A DNA stretch of 8,197 bases from JBOFHT01 sp051649785. Its GTDB lineage: Archaea > Methanobacteriota > Methanobacteria > Methanobacteriales > Methanobacteriaceae. Shown here one piece after another: positions 4,910-8,197 of the stretch. A model generated the notes under the pieces. The model worked only from the letters and a program-made list of their open reading frames with translations, had not been told where the DNA came from and did no database searches. The stretch covers positions 1 through 8,197 of the forward strand of contig JBOFHT010000083.1 of assembly GCA_051649785.1 (NCBI GenBank), read 5' to 3'. A program made the position numbers and the translations under genes. Positions within the stretch are counted from its first letter, which is position 1; every line of letters starts with the position of its first letter.

Positions 4910-7000
4910 TTAAAATATTCCAATAGCTAAAAGTACAATATTTAATAAAAATCCAACTACAAATGCAATGGTTAAACTTAAAACAGCTATACCAATTGCT
5001 GTGAAAAACCCTCTTTCTTTAATCATTACCATTAACTGAGCTACACATGGAAGGAAAAGAGTTAATGTTACTGCAGCTACTGTAATTTGAACTTGATTAA
5101 GTAATGATCTTATTTCATATAATCCTGCTGCCCCATAGTCTCTTCTGAAAAATCCTAGAATAAAAGAATTAGTAGCCTCAGAAGGAAGACCAATTCCTAC
5201 AACAAGTGGTTTTACAACCATTTCAATGTAATTAAATATTCCAAACATTTGTAAAGCCCAAATTATAATACTTACAATAATAAAAAGTGGGAGAAGCTCT
5301 TTAAAGTACCAAACTAATCGAATATATGTTTTTGAAAGTACATTTGAAAGTTTAGGAACTCTAAGAGGTGGTAACTCCATGAAAAATGATGGTTGTTTAC
5401 CAGGAAGTATTTTTGAAGATACAAATCCAACAACAACAAAGTTAAGGAGTATTACTATTGCCCATACTGCAACAGAAGTTACATTTGAAGACAATAATGC
5501 CAAAATTATACCTAGTTGGGCAGAACATGGAATAGTAAGAGCTAAAATAATAGTAGATATTGTACGTTCTCTTTTTGTTTCAAGAGTACGAGTAACCATA
5601 GTAGCCATACTACCACAGCCAACACCTAAAACTAAAGGAATTACAGCCCTTCCATTTAAACCAATATACTTAAATGCCTTATCTACAAGTAGAGCAAGAC
5701 GAGGTAAATAACCACTATCTTCAAGAATTGAGAAGAATAAAAAGAACATCCCTACAATTGGAAGAATAATAGCTATTGCATAGGTTATTCCTAAAGTAAC
5801 TATACCATAATCCCCTATAATTAACTCTTGAATTGGAACATATGGAATATAAGTATAAACTAAATTAGAAATTACTGGAATAATATATTCACCAAAAATA
5901 ACAGATTCAATAAAATCTACCATTTCTCCAGCACCTAAAACACCAACAAACTGGTAAAGACCAAAGTACAATACAATCAATAAAATAGGCAACCCTGTAA
6001 TAGGTGCAATCATCCAACGACTTAGTTTTTCTTCGAAAGGAAGTTTTTTTTCTGAGTTGTGCTTTCTCTGAGGGGATATATCAGTATATTTATTTTTAAT
6101 TTTACGAGAAAGTTCATTAATTCTAAGTTTATTTAAGTATTCAATTGGTTCAGTAACATTAGATGAAAATGATTTAACATAGTTTTCAATTTCTAAATAT
6201 ACATCACTATCATTTTCTTCTTTTTCTCCTTCTTTAGATTTTTCAGTTTCTTTAACTATTTTAATAATATCTTCATCAGTTTCAAGAAGTAAAAGTGCTA
6301 CTGATCGTTTAGATAATGAATATTCTCCTTTAAGTAAGTTTTCAATTTTAGAAATAGCAGATTCAACTTCACTACCATAGTCAATAAATTTGAAAGTTTC
6401 TTTAATTTCATTATTTGAAGAGTTATTATCTGAAGATTTTTCAATTGAAGAGTTTAATGAATCAAAGTTAACAATAGCATCTTTAAGCTCATCCATACCC
6501 CTATTTTCAGCAGCTGCGGATAAAATAATTGGACATCGAAGTTTTAATTCTAAAGCATCCTTATCAATTGAAAATCCTGCTTTTTCAAATTCATCCATCA
6601 TATTAATTACTAAAATAACATCTTTTCTAGCTTCAAGTAGCTGTAAAGTCACCCCAATAGATTTTTCAATGTTTTTAGCATTAATAACATGGATAATTAA
6701 GTCATAATCATTTTCTAGAATAAGTATTTTAGAAATTCTCTCTTCTTCGGTAATTGTTGTAAGCGAATAAATACCTGGAGGATCAATAATTTCAATGTCA
6801 TGTCCATGGTGTTTAAAGTGACCTTTATCAATATCAACAGTAGTTCCAGGGTAATTAGATACAATTGCATTAATTCCAGTGAGTTTATTAAATATTAAAC
6901 TCTTACCAACATTAGGACTGCCAATGAGTAGAGTTTTTAACTTAGAAATATCTTTAGATTCCTTAAAAGATTTAGAATTTTTATTCTTATTATTGTCCAT
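4910..7000 (-). CDS. feoB: Ferrous iron transporter FeoB
   Basis: FeoB (696 aa, complete) imports Fe(II) across the cytoplasmic membrane. The N-terminal G domain shows G1 GSPNVGKS (27-34), G2 near Thr53-Thr54, G3 DPPG (73-76), G4 NMMD (133-136) and G5 SAA (161-163). A regulatory helical region follows and carries two low-complexity linkers (Ser/Asn-rich at about 182-198, Glu/Lys-rich at 252-266). The membrane part begins near 330 and includes both conserved gate regions: GCGSMATMVTRTLETKRER (461-479) with PCSAQL (491-496), and LGFFRRDYGAAGLY (615-628) with LPCVAQL (650-656). The length is at the usual family size. The start at ATG 7000 is supported by AGGAAG just upstream and by an in-frame stop inside the AAT repeat further up. 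It is first in a - strand locus with the small Cys-rich gene and the DtxR-FeoA gene. A DtxR-type palindrome about 207 bp upstream indicates iron control. Confidence 0.97.
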   Translation of the reverse strand: MDNNKNKNSKSFKESKDISKLKTLLIGSPNVGKSLIFNKLTGINAIVSNYPGTTVDIDKGHFKHHGHDIEIIDPPGIYSLTTITEEERISKILILENDYDLIIHVINAKNIEKSIGVTLQLLEARKDVILVINMMDEFEKAGFSIDKDALELKLRCPIILSAAAENRGMDELKDAIVNFDSLNSSIEKSSDNNSSNNEIKETFKFIDYGSEVESAISKIENLLKGEYSLSKRSVALLLLETDEDIIKIVKETEKSKEGEKEENDSDVYLEIENYVKSFSSNVTEPIEYLNKLRINELSRKIKNKYTDISPQRKHNSEKKLPFEEKLSRWMIAPITGLPILLIVLYFGLYQFVGVLGAGEMVDFIESVIFGEYIIPVISNLVYTYIPYVPIQELIIGDYGIVTLGITYAIAIILPIVGMFFLFFSILEDSGYLPRLALLVDKAFKYIGLNGRAVIPLVLGVGCGSMATMVTRTLETKRERTISTIILALTIPCSAQLGIILALLSSNVTSVAVWAIVILLNFVVVGFVSSKILPGKQPSFFMELPPLRVPKLSNVLSKTYIRLVWYFKELLPLFIIVSIIIWALQMFGIFNYIEMVVKPLVVGIGLPSEATNSFILGFFRRDYGAAGLYEIRSLLNQVQITVAAVTLTLFLPCVAQLMVMIKERGFFTAIGIAVLSLTIAFVVGFLLNIVLLAIGIF

Positions 7001-7023
7001 GTTAATCTTCCTACTAGCATTAT

Positions 7024-7044
7024 ATTATTATTATTATTATTATT
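7024..7044. repeat. (ATT)7 microsatellite in the feoB leader
   Basis: Seven perfect ATT units (AAT on the - strand) lie 24 bp upstream of the feoB start codon, outside the Shine-Dalgarno-to-ATG spacing but inside the presumed 5' untranslated leader. In the feoB frame they read TAA stops, which fixes the start codon downstream of them. Confidence 0.95.
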
Positions 7045-7206
7045 ATGGTCTAAACTATTATCCCCATTGCTATTATTAGTATTAAGATTAATAACATTAA
7101 TATCATCATTTATAGAATTATTGAAGATATTTTTTAATTTAAATAATTCTTTAATGTCATTATCTCTATTAAAATGAATAAAATAAATAAAATTTGGCAC
7201 AAAGTA

Positions 7207-7224
7207 TTTTAGGCATGCCTAAAA
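7207..7224. promoter_or_regulatory. DtxR-type operator of feoB (perfect 18-bp palindrome)
   Basis: TTTTAGGCATGCCTAAAA is a perfect 18-bp palindrome. Its TTAGGC/GCCTAA halves resemble binding sites of DtxR/IdeR/SirR-type metal-dependent repressors. It lies about 20-25 bp downstream of the TATA-like box on the - strand, so a bound repressor would cover the expected transcription start of feoB. The regulator identity is inferred from site shape and from the DtxR-family gene at the end of the same locus. Confidence 0.75.
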
Positions 7225-7237
7225 ATTAATTAATTAG

Positions 7238-7253
7238 TATATTATATTATATA
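7238..7253 (-). promoter_or_regulatory. TATA-like box of the feoB promoter
   Basis: Read leftward this is TATATAATATAATATA. Archaeal transcription usually starts about 25 bp downstream of the TATA centre, which puts the start near 7220, inside the palindromic operator, and leaves a leader of about 210-220 nt before feoB. Confidence 0.5.
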
Positions 7254-7427
7254 GAATATAAACTTTTCTATTAATTTTCAACTCTGTCAACTTAAGCAAT
7301 TAAATACTAAATCTTAACTAAATTTAATAAATTACTTATAAATATTCTGAATAATTTTTTGAATTTTTATAAAAATCTACTTTAAAAAATCATTAAATTG
7401 GCGGAAGTGGTTAATTTTAGGCACACA

Positions 7428-7455
7428 AAAATAAGATAAATAAAATAAGATAAAT
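7428..7455. repeat. 2 x 14-bp tandem repeat
   Basis: AAAATAAGATAAAT occurs twice head to tail (7428-7441 and 7442-7455), trailing into degenerate TAAGT-like sequence to about 7478. It is simple AT-rich sequence with no evident function. Confidence 0.7.
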
Positions 7456-7510
7456 AAAGTAAGTATAATAAGTAAAATTATAGTTTGCGAACTTAAAATT
7501 TGTAATATTG

Positions 7511-7516
7511 AAAAAA
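7511..7516 (-). terminator. Possible oligo-T terminator of the right-edge gene
   Basis: A T6 run read leftward, about 55 nt beyond the stop codon of the partial gene at the right edge, within generally T-rich sequence. Weak call. Confidence 0.3.
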
Positions 7517-7571
7517 TTATTACTATATAAAACTTTTATTTTAAGAAATAACTAAAACAATATATTATAGA

Positions 7572-8197
7572 TTACTTAAGCTGATAATCTAGTTGATGAT
7601 AGTTATACAGCTTTTGAAGGTCACCTAAATGACTAACTTCATAAGGATAATACTGGTTAGATAAAAATGGCCACATTAAACCTTTAGATCCATAATAATA
7701 AGCACCTAATCTACCATAATATTTCCAAGATATTTGAATATATAATGGAAAACCACATCCAGGATTAAGATAAGGATCACCAGTTCTTACAGTTCCATGG
7801 TAAAACATTGGAATAGGTCCTTCTTGGCCACTTTTTTTAGCTAGCTTGTCAATATAATTCATTGCCCCATCTAATGTATCAAAATGAACACCATCGGCTT
7901 TATAAGTGTATCGGTCCTCTGAAATTCCAAAGAATATAGTACTTATAACCTCATTCCAATCTACATATGTTTTATAAGTAGAAGGATCAACAAAAGCTAA
8001 TTCTAGTACATGAACTCCATTAGGGACTAAAATTGTAGGTTCCTGTCTAAAATTACGGTAATTAGAATCTCCCCCATAATGGACAACTAAAACACATTTA
8101 GAACCTTTTTTTGCAGCATAATCTGAAAGTACCTCTGCATTAGAATGACCAGGGTACATATCAGGATTACCTACTTTAGTAATAGTTAAACGACCTA
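7572..8197 (-). CDS. Unrecognised Tyr-rich protein, C-terminal part
   Basis: The frame is open through the right edge, so only the last 207 residues are visible. An ATG at 8159 lies inside the frame, but the 12 codons upstream of it (GRLTITKVGNPD) continue the same kind of protein sequence, so the true start is beyond the window. I do not recognise the family. Visible traits: a hydrophobic strand KCVLVVHYGG followed by charged sequence, a second strand-rich part (HVLELAFVD), only two Cys in the visible part (one in KCVLVV, one in NPGCGFP), and a strikingly Tyr-rich last 70 residues with about 13 Tyr, including KYYG, AYYYG and QYYPY. No membrane helix is seen. The strand-rich, aromatic composition would suit a surface or secreted protein such as the adhesin-like proteins of Methanobrevibacter, but this is a guess from composition. 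It shares strand with feoB, though 570 bp and a promoter separate them. Confidence 0.6.
   Translation of the reverse strand, partial: GRLTITKVGNPDMYPGHSNAEVLSDYAAKKGSKCVLVVHYGGDSNYRNFRQEPTILVPNGVHVLELAFVDPSTYKTYVDWNEVISTIFFGISEDRYTYKADGVHFDTLDGAMNYIDKLAKKSGQEGPIPMFYHGTVRTGDPYLNPGCGFPLYIQISWKYYGRLGAYYYGSKGLMWPFLSNQYYPYEVSHLGDLQKLYNYHQLDYQLK

Larger units (their letters stand above)
7001..7571. other. feoB leader and promoter plus intergenic region
   Basis: This 570-bp stretch lacks a convincing gene. From the feoB side it holds a leader of about 210 nt with the ATT microsatellite, the palindromic operator (7207-7224), a TATA-like run (7238-7253), then plain AT-rich DNA. At 7399-7424 there is a short G-rich patch followed by a half-match to the operator, then a 14-bp tandem repeat (7428-7455) and the T-rich end of the upstream gene. 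A 87-codon open frame from a GTG at 7200 is discussed under rejected items. Confidence 0.55.

Noticed and set aside
5379..5711. + strand open frame inside feoB
   Set aside because: It is antisense to the strongly conserved FeoB membrane gate region and has no independent support; the same holds for the + strand frames at 6390-6707 and 6879-7079.
6937..7200. An 87-codon open frame on the - strand from a GTG, overlapping the feoB start by 64 bp
   Set aside because: There is no Shine-Dalgarno, the content is low-complexity Asn/Ile/Leu with a poly-Asn run from the microsatellite, and it runs into feoB in another frame. It would begin close to the predicted transcription start, so a leaderless leader peptide cannot be fully excluded, but there is no positive evidence.

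Overview
The window is a very AT-rich stretch of archaeal chromosome. The A+T richness, Shine-Dalgarno sites of the GGTGA/GGAGTGA type, TATA-like boxes, oligo-T gene ends, an archaeal-type FeoB and an ExoIII resembling the Methanothermobacter enzyme all point to a methanogen of the order Methanobacteriales, most likely Methanobrevibacter or a close relative. The genus is inferred from gene content and composition; no search was run.

Left part, + strand. Positions 39-1415 encode a RecB/Cas4-type PD-(D/E)XK nuclease with a four-Cys (probable 4Fe-4S) cluster and an unusual Asn-rich insert between two catalytic motifs. Positions 1689-2453 encode an exonuclease III/AP-endonuclease family protein in which most of the canonical catalytic residues are replaced.

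Centre, - strand. Positions 2810-3406 encode a small CARF plus winged-helix regulator of the Csa3-like type, with no cas genes or CRISPR array in view. The 3' end of this gene and its terminator are tandemly duplicated (77 and 76 bp units). A noncoding stretch of about 590 bp lies upstream of it.

Right part, - strand. This is an iron-uptake locus transcribed right to left: feoB (7000-4910), a 56-residue Cys-rich zinc-ribbon-like protein (4860-4690), and a DtxR-family metal-dependent protein carrying a C-terminal FeoA domain (4634-3996). A perfect 18-bp palindrome of DtxR type (7207-7224) sits just downstream of a TATA-like box, where it would cover the feoB transcription start. The likely logic is Fe(II) import by FeoB, FeoA function supplied by the DtxR-FeoA fusion, and iron-dependent repression at the palindrome. 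The HTH region of the fusion protein looks about 10 residues short, so the actual repressor may be encoded elsewhere. At the far right (7572-8197, - strand) is the C-terminal part of a Tyr-rich protein that I do not recognise.

The parts most worth following up are the catalytically degenerate ExoIII, the orphan CARF regulator with its duplicated gene end, the DtxR-FeoA protein with a reduced HTH, the small Cys-rich Feo protein, and the AAT microsatellites (one coding, one in the feoB leader).
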